From positions 1 to 37,959 of IMG/VR virus record IMGVR_UViG_3300031566_000169: a stretch of 37,959 bases of DNA. One strand, written 5' to 3'. This DNA comes from a virus. The position numbers and the translations under genes were made by a program. The notes below the pieces were generated by a model. That model worked only from the letters and a program-made list of their open reading frames with translations. It ran no database searches and was not told the DNA's origin. This document shows positions 5,837 to 14,013 of the stretch, in pieces (position 1 is the first letter of the stretch; every line of letters starts with the position of its first letter).

Positions 5837-8115
5837 TACAGCCAAATCCAGAAACACAGTCAATCATCGACAGTGCATTTGATTATGCTCGATATTATCA
5901 ACACGAATATTTTACTGTCGAACATTTATTATTGGGGTTACTGTCAAACAAAAATTTTAAGTTATTCCTTAAAGAGTTTGGCACCGACTCCGAAGGATTG
6001 GAAACTGACATCAAGCTTTATTTAGAAGGGCAGGCCAAGTATTCTAAGTATACACTCGAATACCTGCCTAAGAAGACTAACACAATAGATAGAGTGTTTA
6101 ATCGAGCATTTGCACAAGTATTGTTTAACGGTAGAGCTAAAGTACTTCCCATCGATCTATTTTTAAGCTTAATGGGTGAAGACAAAACCTATGCCTTGTA
6201 CTTTTGCCAGAAGTATGGCATTGACAAGGCCGATATTGTAAAACATTTTCACGAAAACCAATTAAGCGGAAAAGAGAATATGACGGGATCAAAAGCCGAC
6301 GTGGTGTTAGACGAATATTGCACTAACATTACCGCCTTAGCGAAGGATGGCAAAATTGATCCTGTAATTGGACGTGAGTTAGAACTACATGAGATTGTCC
6401 AAACATTGGGAAGAAAGAATAAGAGTAATGTCCTACTAGTTGGCGATCCCGGAGTAGGTAAGACTGCAATTGTCGAAGGACTTGCATTAGAAATTTTAGC
6501 TGATCGTGTTCCAGACTACCTTAAAGGGTTTGAACTCTTTAACTTGGATGTAGGATCGTTGTTAGCGGGAAGTAAGTACAGAGGTGAGTTTGAAGAAAAA
6601 CTAAAAGACGTACTAAAAGCTCTTACCTCCAAAGGTAAATGCATTCTTTTCGTAGACGAAGCTCACCAAATGCGCGGCGCAGGATCAGGATCTGGTAGCA
6701 GTGTGGACTTTGCCAATATGATCAAGCCTGCATTAACGAGAGGACAGATCAAAGTAATTGCTAGCACTACTTGGGAAGAATATGTCGGTAGCTTTGAAAA
6801 AGACCGTGCGCTAATGCGTAGATTTTATAGACTAACAATTGACGAGCCCGATAGAGATACAACTAGAAAAATTCTTCTTAGTCTGAAACCAATCTACGAG
6901 AAATTCCACGGTGGAAAAATTGAAAAGGCTGCGATTGATGCAGCGGTGGACTTTAGCATTAGATATATTCAGGACAAGAAACTACCGGATAAAGCAATTG
7001 ACATGATTGACATGGCCTGTGCTAAGGAAAAGATTAAGAATGCTAACTTTACTGTTAGGAAAGCCGATATCTTAGAAATTATTAGTAAGCAAACCAAAAT
7101 TCCATTAGATCAGCTAACAACAAAGGCGGATACTGTTACTGTTACTATTGAGGAAAGTATTAAGTCTAAGTTATACGGGCAGGATCATGTTGTAGATAAA
7201 GTCCTAGACAAGATCTACATTGCAAAAGCTGGATTAAAGACAATCGGCAAACCGTTAGCTAACTTCTTATTCTTGGGCCCGACGGGCGTAGGTAAAACAG
7301 AATTATCTAAATTGCTGGCCGCGCAATTAAGCATGAAGCTGTTGAAATATGACATGAGCGAATATCAAGAAAAGCATACCGTTGCTAAACTAATTGGTGC
7401 TCCTCCAGGATATGTAGGATATGATGACGGTAACTTAGGTGGCGGACTGCTAATTAGCGATATTGAAAAGAATCCGCATAGTGTTATATTATTTGACGAG
7501 ATCGAAAAGGCACATCCAGATGTAGTTAACATCTTGCTACAAATTATGGATGAAGGTATAGTAACAGCAAGCAATGGTAAGAAAGCAGATTGTCGAAATT
7601 GCATGGTTATTTTAACCAGTAATTTAGGTGCAGAAGCATCTGAGAAAAATGCAATTGGTTTTGGGTCTTTAAATAAGACCGGAGAGTATGAGAAAGAAGT
7701 CAATAATTTCTTTAAGCCGGAATTTAGAAATAGGTTAGATGGAATTATTAGATTTGATACGCTTGACACGTTGTCGATTAAGAAAGTAGTAAATAAATTT
7801 ATCAACGAGCTTAACGAGCTACTGTCGCAACGTAATCTTAAAATTCGCTGCACAGAAAATGCAATTGATGCGCTGGCTGAACAAGGGTACGATGATAAAA
7901 TGGGAGCGCGACCACTTGCAAGAATTATTAATGAAAAGCTAAAGACTCCGTTGAGTAAAAAGATTCTGTTCGAGAAGATTCCGAATAAATCTATTATCTT
8001 AGTGGACTTCGATAAGAAAGAAGATAAATTTACATTTACTATAGTACAAAATGACGACACCATTCATACAGAAAGCGAGAAAAATACTTCGACAGAAGAC
8101 TCTACAATTATTTGA
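5833..8115 (+). CDS. clpA: ClpA-type AAA+ protein unfoldase
   Basis: A 760-residue double-ring Clp ATPase, close to the E. coli ClpA length. It has an N-terminal Clp_N repeat region (about 1-140), AAA1 with Walker A GDPGVGKT (204-211) and FVDEAHQMRG, AAA2 with Walker A GPTGVGKT (482-489) and ILFDEIEKAHPDV, and a D2-small C-terminal domain (GARPLARIINEKL). There is no ClpB-type coiled-coil middle domain. At residues 608-610 it keeps IGF where ClpA has its IGL ClpP-docking loop, so it could feed substrates to a ClpP peptidase, which is not encoded here and would be the host's. It follows def by a four-base overlap. Confidence 0.92.
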   Translation: MIQPNPETQSIIDSAFDYARYYQHEYFTVEHLLLGLLSNKNFKLFLKEFGTDSEGLETDIKLYLEGQAKYSKYTLEYLPKKTNTIDRVFNRAFAQVLFNGRAKVLPIDLFLSLMGEDKTYALYFCQKYGIDKADIVKHFHENQLSGKENMTGSKADVVLDEYCTNITALAKDGKIDPVIGRELELHEIVQTLGRKNKSNVLLVGDPGVGKTAIVEGLALEILADRVPDYLKGFELFNLDVGSLLAGSKYRGEFEEKLKDVLKALTSKGKCILFVDEAHQMRGAGSGSGSSVDFANMIKPALTRGQIKVIASTTWEEYVGSFEKDRALMRRFYRLTIDEPDRDTTRKILLSLKPIYEKFHGGKIEKAAIDAAVDFSIRYIQDKKLPDKAIDMIDMACAKEKIKNANFTVRKADILEIISKQTKIPLDQLTTKADTVTVTIEESIKSKLYGQDHVVDKVLDKIYIAKAGLKTIGKPLANFLFLGPTGVGKTELSKLLAAQLSMKLLKYDMSEYQEKHTVAKLIGAPPGYVGYDDGNLGGGLLISDIEKNPHSVILFDEIEKAHPDVVNILLQIMDEGIVTASNGKKADCRNCMVILTSNLGAEASEKNAIGFGSLNKTGEYEKEVNNFFKPEFRNRLDGIIRFDTLDTLSIKKVVNKFINELNELLSQRNLKIRCTENAIDALAEQGYDDKMGARPLARIINEKLKTPLSKKILFEKIPNKSIILVDFDKKEDKFTFTIVQNDDTIHTESEKNTSTEDSTII

Positions 8116-8809
8116 AGTTAAGAGTACTAACCGACTTTTATTCAACAAGTATTTGTATAGGATTTCATTTCAGGTGCACGGCGCGTTTCTGCTTGGCTCG
8201 TATAGGCGCAGACGATTTGGCAATGACTTCAGTCTGCCTAACTGTCTGGCAGAAATTGAAAGCATGATCGATTTCAGAAAAAGCATAAGACAAAAGTTTT
8301 CCGCTGCGTACGGTGACTCGAAAGAAGAATATGATACTATTATTAATTTGGCGCGATTGTTAGGATTAGTTAGTAATTGTAAAACATCCATTTATAGATC
8401 TACAGTACATTGCTTTTTTGAAAATGAAGAAGAATGTTTAACTCTCTTAAAGAAACTGCCAAGCATCTTTAAGGGCAGGATAATTTCTATTACAGAACCT
8501 GGGGCAGCGGCCATTGAACCAAATACTCTGCTTGTTAAAAATACCCGTGATTACAAATATCTTGCTCATTCACATTGGCAACTTTGGTCACGTTTCGAAA
8601 TTCAAGCTCTTAGAAATTTCATTACAAACTGTGACTGCGAAGCCACCCGACATACTAAACACAAAACTGACCCGGTAGAATCAAACCTAATCGGCGGCGA
8701 TTGGATAGAGGGTATGCGGATAAGAATAAAAGATGACACCACATTGTCATGGTTTCAACTTGTTGTTGGCGGGAAGTGGAAAATTTATACGTTAGTACAA
8801 AAGGATTAA
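8051..8809 (+). CDS. Unknown 252-aa protein overlapping clpA
   Basis: I do not recognise the family. The ATG at 8051 lies 65 bases inside the clpA end, with no clear Shine-Dalgarno. There is no in-frame ATG again until about codon 72, so the long overlap seems real or initiation uses a rarer codon such as the TTG near 8153. The N-terminal 40 residues are very basic (KARKILRQKTL, YRRRRFGND), the middle is helical, and the C-terminus is beta-rich (WFQLVVGGKWKIYTLVQ). The charge pattern could suit nucleic-acid binding, but that is a guess. It is followed by the glycosyltransferase gene after 27 bases. Confidence 0.65.
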   Translation: MTTPFIQKARKILRQKTLQLFEVKSTNRLLFNKYLYRISFQVHGAFLLGSYRRRRFGNDFSLPNCLAEIESMIDFRKSIRQKFSAAYGDSKEEYDTIINLARLLGLVSNCKTSIYRSTVHCFFENEEECLTLLKKLPSIFKGRIISITEPGAAAIEPNTLLVKNTRDYKYLAHSHWQLWSRFEIQALRNFITNCDCEATRHTKHKTDPVESNLIGGDWIEGMRIRIKDDTTLSWFQLVVGGKWKIYTLVQKD

Positions 8810-8836
8810 ATAAGAAGAAGAAAGGAATACTTCCAG

Positions 8837-9736
8837 ATGAAGAAAGAATCAAAAGTAAGTCCGCTGTTAGATCCATCAATTAATCCTTCAGTACCACAAC
8901 CAACGCTAGCAAATAAACAGGTTCACGTTTACATAGCTATCCCATGTTACGGCGGGCAAATTTTTGAAGCTTGTTTTATGAGTTTATTGAAGTTTGCTGT
9001 AGTTGCCCAAAAATGGGGAATAAATTGGACAGTAGACACAATGGTAAACGAAAGTTTAATCCCCAGAGGTCGAAACAACTTAGTATCAAAGTTCCTTTTT
9101 AACGAAAGCGCCACCCACCTAATGTTTATTGATGCAGACATTAGATGGAAGCCAGAGTATATTCCGCTAATGCTACAAACTAAGAAGGATTTGATTTGTG
9201 GCTTATATCCAATGAAGTGTGTTCCGCCTAGATTTGTTATTAATTCAATTCCAAATCCTTCTAGAGAAGGTCCGTTGGAAGAAGTTAGTACGGCAGGGAC
9301 TGGATTCATGTTAATCGAACGTCACGTAATAACAGATATGATTGCAAAGATGCCAGAACTAAAATACAATGACAACATTGGTATCGGTAAGCAGTACGAG
9401 CCACACATGTATGACTTGTTTGACACTATGATCGACGAACACAAAAACTATCTAAGTGAGGATTGGACATTTTGCTATAGATGGCGTAAAATGGGCAATA
9501 AGGTATGGGTGCATAAGGAAGTTATCCTAGATCACCAAGGCACATATTCATTCTTAGGTGAAGACGCAATCAAACACCACAAAGATTTAGCTGAGAAATT
9601 TAATGCAGCACAGGCCGCAAATGCCGCTAATGCCGGAGTACCTGTTTCTAACGTAACAGTGGATGCTGGTAAGGTTACAAAGCTATTAGATACGACCCCG
9701 AACTTCAAAACGGACAAACAACCTAGAAAAGAATAA
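8837..9736 (+). CDS. GT-A fold glycosyltransferase
   Basis: A 299-residue protein. After a 28-residue linker-like N-terminus comes VYIAIPCYGG, the first strand of a GT-A/GT2-type nucleotide-sugar domain. MFIDADIRW follows, with the DxD-like metal site D99-A100-D101, then the acceptor-side STAGTGFMLI, and LSEDWTFCYRW with the ED motif expected of the catalytic base. Such proteins transfer sugars to glycans, protein or modified DNA bases; the acceptor cannot be told from sequence. Similar enzymes are frequent in large T4-like marine phages. The last 50 residues are Ala/Asn-rich and then Lys-rich and probably flexible. An AAAGGA about 11 bases before the ATG supports the start. Confidence 0.82.
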   Translation: MKKESKVSPLLDPSINPSVPQPTLANKQVHVYIAIPCYGGQIFEACFMSLLKFAVVAQKWGINWTVDTMVNESLIPRGRNNLVSKFLFNESATHLMFIDADIRWKPEYIPLMLQTKKDLICGLYPMKCVPPRFVINSIPNPSREGPLEEVSTAGTGFMLIERHVITDMIAKMPELKYNDNIGIGKQYEPHMYDLFDTMIDEHKNYLSEDWTFCYRWRKMGNKVWVHKEVILDHQGTYSFLGEDAIKHHKDLAEKFNAAQAANAANAGVPVSNVTVDAGKVTKLLDTTPNFKTDKQPRKE

Positions 9737-9739
9737 ATA
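9732..9739 (+). promoter_or_regulatory. Late promoter-like AATAAATA before the 9760 gene
   Basis: AATAAATA overlaps the end of the glycosyltransferase gene. The expected start is about 9745, inside the perfect 18-base palindrome at 9740-9757 that immediately follows. Confidence 0.5.
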
Positions 9740-9757
9740 TAGTGTAATATTACACTA
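9740..9757. repeat. Perfect 18-bp palindrome between late promoter and start codon
   Basis: TAGTGTAATATTACACTA is fully self-complementary. It lies between the ATAAATA element and the ATG at 9760, over the expected transcription start, where a dimeric protein or an RNA hairpin could control the gene. Confidence 0.7.
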
Positions 9758-9759
9758 TA

Positions 9760-10563
9760 ATGAAAATAGCCGAGGCCACAAATAAAATTGCTGTAATGAC
9801 CTTCGGTAGGATGAATCCTCCTACTGTAGCGCATAAGCATCTGTTCGACAAAATGCAAAAGCTAGCTGGACAAACTAACGCAGATGTACATCTATTCCTA
9901 AGCCAAACACAAGATGCTAAAAAGAATCCGTTGGGATTTAAGTCGAAGAAGTATTTCGTACAAAACCTATTAGGTACAAAGAGCGTAGTAGACAAGCCTG
10001 AGGTGAAAACACCCGTGGATGCGTTAAATTGGCTCACTGCACAAGGATACGAACAAGTATATTTTGTAGTAGGCAGTGACAGAATAAAAACGTTCCAAGA
10101 TATTATTAATTCTTACAACGGTAAGCCTACTAAAGAAGGGATTATTCCTTTCAATTTTCCCGGCGGAGTGAAGATGGTTAGTGCCGGAGAACGTGATCCC
10201 GACAGTGATGCTATGTCGGGGATGAGTGCATCAAAACTTAGAGATTTAGCAGTGCAAGGAAATTTTAAATCATTTGCTAGCGGTGTGCCTAGTAAAGATA
10301 ATAACCTTAAAAAGAAAATGTATGACGAATTACGACGTAAAATGGGAGTAACAGACATGACCGAAGGTGATGATAGAATTGTACCGCAAGGCGGAACCGG
10401 CAGTTGGACGCAAGATACGCTAATAAGAAATGTAGTAAAGGAAATGCACATTCTAACTACAATGTTAGAGCGTGGTGATGCAAGCAACGTCTATCATCAT
10501 TTGACAAAGGGTTCGATTGTCAATAAAATAAAAGCTCTTGCCGACATTCAAAATAAGGAATAA
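9760..10563 (+). CDS. Cytidylyltransferase-like nucleotidyltransferase
   Basis: Residues 10-160 form an HxGH-superfamily nucleotidyltransferase: TFGRMNPPTVAHKHLF (14-29, the N-P-P-T-x-x-H version of the nucleotide-binding loop), YFVVGSDRI (101-109) and MSASKLR (155-161), equivalent to the ISSTxIR motif. The superfamily includes NMN adenylyltransferase, FAD synthetase and CTP-dependent enzymes; the substrate is unresolved. The extra 100 residues end in a helical segment (VVKEMHIL, 225-232) that resembles the C-terminus of the 10898 protein. The N-terminus MKIAE|ATN has an IxE-A pattern like T4 prohead-protease sites, but is only five residues long. Confidence 0.8.
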   Translation: MKIAEATNKIAVMTFGRMNPPTVAHKHLFDKMQKLAGQTNADVHLFLSQTQDAKKNPLGFKSKKYFVQNLLGTKSVVDKPEVKTPVDALNWLTAQGYEQVYFVVGSDRIKTFQDIINSYNGKPTKEGIIPFNFPGGVKMVSAGERDPDSDAMSGMSASKLRDLAVQGNFKSFASGVPSKDNNLKKKMYDELRRKMGVTDMTEGDDRIVPQGGTGSWTQDTLIRNVVKEMHILTTMLERGDASNVYHHLTKGSIVNKIKALADIQNKE

Positions 10564-10565
10564 TT

Positions 10566-10874
10566 ATGGAAATCAATCCAGTATATGTAATTGAATTTGA
10601 TTTGATGTGTAACAAAACCAAAGTAGATGTACATCCTACACCGCGCTATAGAATCTATGTAGATAACGACTTAATGGCCGAACGGGACTATGTGTGGGAC
10701 AATGCGACACAATTCATCCGAGAACGATGCGAAGTACGCCTAGAAAAGGGTGAACACAAGGTGAAAATAGAAGATTTAGACAGCAAAGGCACTGCAATTT
10801 ATTCACTTGTGAACACGACAGTAGATAAACAGCCACTTGCTATAGATGATGCAGGAAAGTTTGAAATTTTATAA
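10566..10874 (+). CDS. Unknown beta-rich 102-aa protein
   Basis: I do not recognise it. The sequence alternates hydrophobic and polar residues in strand-like runs (VYVIEFDLMC, RYRIYVDNDLMAERDY, CEVRLEKGEHKVKIEDL, AIYSLVNTTV). This is compatible with a small Ig-like or lectin-like beta sandwich, as found in phage decoration and fibre proteins. AAGGA lies seven bases before the ATG, and the gene sits two bases after the nucleotidyltransferase stop. It is flanked by genes whose N-termini look like capsid-targeting peptides, but its own N-terminus does not. Confidence 0.65.
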   Translation: MEINPVYVIEFDLMCNKTKVDVHPTPRYRIYVDNDLMAERDYVWDNATQFIRERCEVRLEKGEHKVKIEDLDSKGTAIYSLVNTTVDKQPLAIDDAGKFEIL

Positions 10875-10877
10875 ATA
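10870..10877 (+). promoter_or_regulatory. T4-type late promoter before the 10898 gene
   Basis: Perfect TATAAATA overlapping the end of the preceding gene. The expected start near 10883 gives a 15-base leader with AAGG ahead of the ATG at 10898. Confidence 0.65.
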
Positions 10878-10897
10878 TTAAATAAGGTCTTAAAACA

Positions 10898-11230
10898 ATG
10901 GATGATATTAAGAGATCTCTTAAAGTTCTACTAGAATATTCCCAACCAAAAGCGCCTAGTGGGCAAGTTAAGGGTAAAGAAAAAGCTAAAAACACCGGCA
11001 AGGGCCACCCGTTTAGAGGTAGACTAGTTGGTGAAGAAGACGTCGTCGAAACCCCACGCAACATTCCAGTGGATACTCGGGCAGACGTCATCCAAGAAAT
11101 GCACATGTTAATTGATAACTTTAAAGAATCTATTTTTCTTCTTCATGGCAGCAAAAAAGAAAGAATTGTATTTCTTAACGCACTTGAAAAACTTGACATG
11201 TTAGTACACCAATTGAGGACCGATGAATGA
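10898..11230 (+). CDS. Unknown 110-aa late protein, possible internal virion protein
   Basis: The protein starts with an amphipathic helix ending in KVLLE|YSQ, a pattern like the (L/I)xE cleavage sites that follow T4 capsid-targeting sequences. It continues with a basic, Gly/Lys-rich linker (residues 18-45) and ends in a helical domain containing VIQEMHML (64-71). That domain shares its EMH motif and a following (K)xxIV...AL segment with the end of the 9760 nucleotidyltransferase. Function unknown. A late promoter is directly upstream, and the ATGA overlap with the large downstream gene indicates coupling. Confidence 0.65.
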   Translation: MDDIKRSLKVLLEYSQPKAPSGQVKGKEKAKNTGKGHPFRGRLVGEEDVVETPRNIPVDTRADVIQEMHMLIDNFKESIFLLHGSKKERIVFLNALEKLDMLVHQLRTDE

Positions 11231-14013
11231 ATCCTGAAATAATCCGTAAATTTGTAAACCTATTCGAAGGTAAAAAGAAATCTTTAAACGAAGGTTACGA
11301 AGGTAAAATATTAACTATCCTCGACCAACATCATATTGATGCACATTTTGAAAACGGTTCTTTAGTAGTATATGACCAAATTGACGTTAATAGAGTAGAA
11401 GACGTCTTAATGAATCATCCAGGAATTCAAATGCCTGAAGTTCGCGTCGAAGATGAAAGTGCTCCCCAGGATTACGACGATAGCATGGATGGTGATTTTG
11501 ATTCCGGTATGGCGTCGGCAGGATTAGGAACCGATGAAGATTATGGCGACTACGGTAGCAGTGGCTATGAAGAGTCTGTTGAAAAGACAGATAAATCCAA
11601 CGCATATATACAAGGTTACAAAGATGGCTTTAAACGTAAACCTCAGGACTACGGCATGAAGAATCGAGAATACCAGACTGGTTATGAAGATGGCAAGAAA
11701 GAGCATGATGACCACGGCATGCATGAGACTAGAAAACTAGGAAGCTTTAATTCCGACGGCAGTTACAATACATCCGACGACGAAGCTATAGACTTCGATG
11801 AATTAGACTTCGATGAATCCATGAAAACCAAAGTCACAATGACTAAAGAACAAAAGAAGGCATTAAAAGCTTACGAATTTGCGCTGCGCCAAGAAGATCG
11901 CTATATGGGTAGCGTCTTTGCTAACGCTTATGGGCAGCGCCAGCACGAAGCGAAAGTCTCAGCCGCCCATGCTGAGTGCAAGCGGCTCGGCATGACGCAC
12001 GAATACGGCACGTTGCGCGGTGACCTAATTACGAAAGCGAAACGTTATGAGTCCGACGAAGATGAGAAAGTAGAAGAAGCTCCTGAACTACTTAAAGATT
12101 ACGAATTTAATGATCCACAAATGTGGGATCGTGCAGTTCAGGCAAGAGGGTTGCAAACTCGGGTTGCAGCCGACGTAGAAAATGGACCAAGTCCAGATGA
12201 CATATGGAATTATGCGTATGCTCAAGATGAGCACGGAGACTTATACGGACATTGGGGACCGGATGAAGCAAAAAGTGATCCCGATTCCAACAATCCGGAA
12301 TATTCTGGAGTGCTATTTAAAAATTCAGACGACTATTTAAACTACATTCACAATTCCGATGCGTTTGACAAAGACGATGGACAGTTTGGTAACCTTAATA
12401 TGGAAGCAAAGCACAGGAACAATATTGAACAAGTAATCGAAACTATTGAACACGATGGTTCCCAAGTTTACAAAGTAAAAACAGCAGAAGGTAGAACTAC
12501 ACTGTCGATTAGACACCCGGATGGTAAAGAATCAATTAGAGACATTGCTGTCGAAGACGGAGTAGAGGAAGATTTAGTTCGTTCTATGCACAGACAGTGG
12601 AATGACTATGTTAAAGAAGTTGATGTTAATAAGCCTACTAGCTATAGACAATTATCCGACGCTGGACCAAAATATGCCCCAGGAAACTCTGAGGTATGGT
12701 ATTGGAAACAAGAATACAGTAGAGATTTTATGATGGGGCCAAGTTGGATAGAAGAAAAGAGACCCGAACTAATGCCTTCGGCAGAAACTATTGGCAAAAC
12801 ACATTCGATGATCGGAACCCTTAATACTTCCGATTTAGAAGACATTTATATGATGATGCAAGGCGAAAATTGGAGCCCGCAGGGTGAGGCACGAGGAATG
12901 ATCGAACGGTCGGGCACAGGCCACACCTCAATGAGTATGGGTGATGCTGTACGAGTTGGTACTGCCCTTTACATTGTCGATAGCTTTGGATTTAAACGTC
13001 TTGGTGAAGACGTAACAGAAAAAATGTCCGAATCGAGGGGCTCGGACGGTCGCGCCCTACGCGCCATGGGCCACGCATGGGCGATAAACGCCCCGCCGAA
13101 GGCGGGCGTGTATTCGAGGTCAGCAAGCGTTGGTTATCCAAATGATTTTGCAATAATTGATAAGCATGAAATTGTAGCTGGGCCATTCAAAAACATTGCA
13201 GACGCAACAAAAGCTAAGATTGAGGTTGGTTATGGAAAAATTGTTCCTTTAAATAAAATTTCTCCAGAAATGTTAATCAATTTTGGTATTTCGTTGGATC
13301 ATAATCAAAGACCCGTAGGCGAGGCTACCTTTGGTACAAAATATAAGCATACCCCAGCCGAATTGGCGCAGATAAAAGGATGGGAAAATGCTATGGATCT
13401 CAAATTTAAAAATCCGTATGACCATTCTCAACCAGAATTAAGAGATGCCTATATAAAAGGATACATGGCTGCTCGACGAAAACAGAAACGAATTGGATTT
13501 GGGCGTATTGCAGATCTTCCTAACCGTAAACTTACGAGAGAAGGTAACCTTAACACACAAGAGGCCAAGAAACCTGCCGCAAAAAATTCTAATACAGAGT
13601 CACTAAAACTCGTAATTGACGGTAGTGATGTTGGTTTTGAGGGTGAAGATTATTACTACGACGGTGATAATATTATAGCAAATGATCGAAGAATCGCTGG
13701 CAAGATCCTTAGAGCAATTAATACTAGTGGGCTATTTTCAAAGCAGGCAGTGGTTGTTAAAAACGGCGAACAGCCTGTAATTGGATTTGATGCGTTAGCC
13801 GATGCGCGTTCAGTATTTCAAGATACTATTGGGACAGACGAGTTTCCAATGGACGTAGAAATTAAAACTGATAGCACCAATAAATTCTATATCTATACAA
13901 ACGGTAAACGTAATGTCCGAACGTTTGATAAATTTCCACATGCAAAACGCTATATTAAAAAGCTAGATCAACAACTTCAGGACCAATCAGGTCCTGAAAG
14001 AATGGAAGTATAA
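11227..14013 (+). CDS. Large mosaic protein, 928 aa, possible internal virion protein
   Basis: I know no named function. The N-terminus (RKFVNLFE|GKKKSLNE|GYEG) carries two (L)xE-G sites in a short amphipathic leader, as in T4 capsid-targeted proteins. A short alpha/beta domain (about 25-75) and a long acidic region follow. Y-x-x-GY-x-x-G elements (YIQGYKDGFK, YQTGYEDGKK) recur near residue 745 (YIKGYMAARRK). A block around residues 540-590 (YMMMQGENWSP, GTGHTSMSMGDAVRV) looks like a compact conserved domain. Two GC-rich segments (about 11875-12050 and 13031-13120) contrast sharply with the AT-rich rest and look inserted in frame. GAGGA lies eight bases before the start. Confidence 0.72.
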   Translation: MNPEIIRKFVNLFEGKKKSLNEGYEGKILTILDQHHIDAHFENGSLVVYDQIDVNRVEDVLMNHPGIQMPEVRVEDESAPQDYDDSMDGDFDSGMASAGLGTDEDYGDYGSSGYEESVEKTDKSNAYIQGYKDGFKRKPQDYGMKNREYQTGYEDGKKEHDDHGMHETRKLGSFNSDGSYNTSDDEAIDFDELDFDESMKTKVTMTKEQKKALKAYEFALRQEDRYMGSVFANAYGQRQHEAKVSAAHAECKRLGMTHEYGTLRGDLITKAKRYESDEDEKVEEAPELLKDYEFNDPQMWDRAVQARGLQTRVAADVENGPSPDDIWNYAYAQDEHGDLYGHWGPDEAKSDPDSNNPEYSGVLFKNSDDYLNYIHNSDAFDKDDGQFGNLNMEAKHRNNIEQVIETIEHDGSQVYKVKTAEGRTTLSIRHPDGKESIRDIAVEDGVEEDLVRSMHRQWNDYVKEVDVNKPTSYRQLSDAGPKYAPGNSEVWYWKQEYSRDFMMGPSWIEEKRPELMPSAETIGKTHSMIGTLNTSDLEDIYMMMQGENWSPQGEARGMIERSGTGHTSMSMGDAVRVGTALYIVDSFGFKRLGEDVTEKMSESRGSDGRALRAMGHAWAINAPPKAGVYSRSASVGYPNDFAIIDKHEIVAGPFKNIADATKAKIEVGYGKIVPLNKISPEMLINFGISLDHNQRPVGEATFGTKYKHTPAELAQIKGWENAMDLKFKNPYDHSQPELRDAYIKGYMAARRKQKRIGFGRIADLPNRKLTREGNLNTQEAKKPAAKNSNTESLKLVIDGSDVGFEGEDYYYDGDNIIANDRRIAGKILRAINTSGLFSKQAVVVKNGEQPVIGFDALADARSVFQDTIGTDEFPMDVEIKTDSTNKFYIYTNGKRNVRTFDKFPHAKRYIKKLDQQLQDQSGPERMEV
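11791..11818 (+). repeat. Short tandem repeat in the 928-aa gene
   Basis: Two copies of GACTTCGATGAAT with a 15-base period (11791-11803 and 11806-11818), encoding the acidic run DFDELDFDES. It is probably a slippage-derived expansion. Confidence 0.8.
11863..12118 (+). repeat. GC-rich segment flanked by imperfect direct repeats
   Basis: TTAAAAGCTTACGAATTT at 11863-11880 and TTAAAGATTACGAATTT at 12102-12118 bracket a stretch that is much more GC-rich than the surrounding gene, especially 11880-12050. Both repeats encode LK-x-YEF. The segment is in frame with the gene, as if a coding piece had been inserted or a boundary duplicated. Confidence 0.5.
13031..13119 (+). repeat. GC-rich in-frame insert with hairpin and 8-base flanks
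   Basis: A very GC-rich block inside the AT-rich gene, bounded by AATCGAGG (13031-13038) and ATTCGAGG (13112-13119). It contains a strong potential hairpin (ACGCCCCGCC, then GAA, then GGCGGGCGT) around 13088-13110. It encodes about 30 residues, including GRALRAMGHAWAINAP. The flanks differ by one base and could be a target duplication. Confidence 0.5.

Noticed and set aside
7365-8063. 232-codon antisense frame opposite clpA
   Set aside because: Low-complexity Ser/Leu/Ile composition typical of an antisense shadow; no ribosome site and no family likeness.
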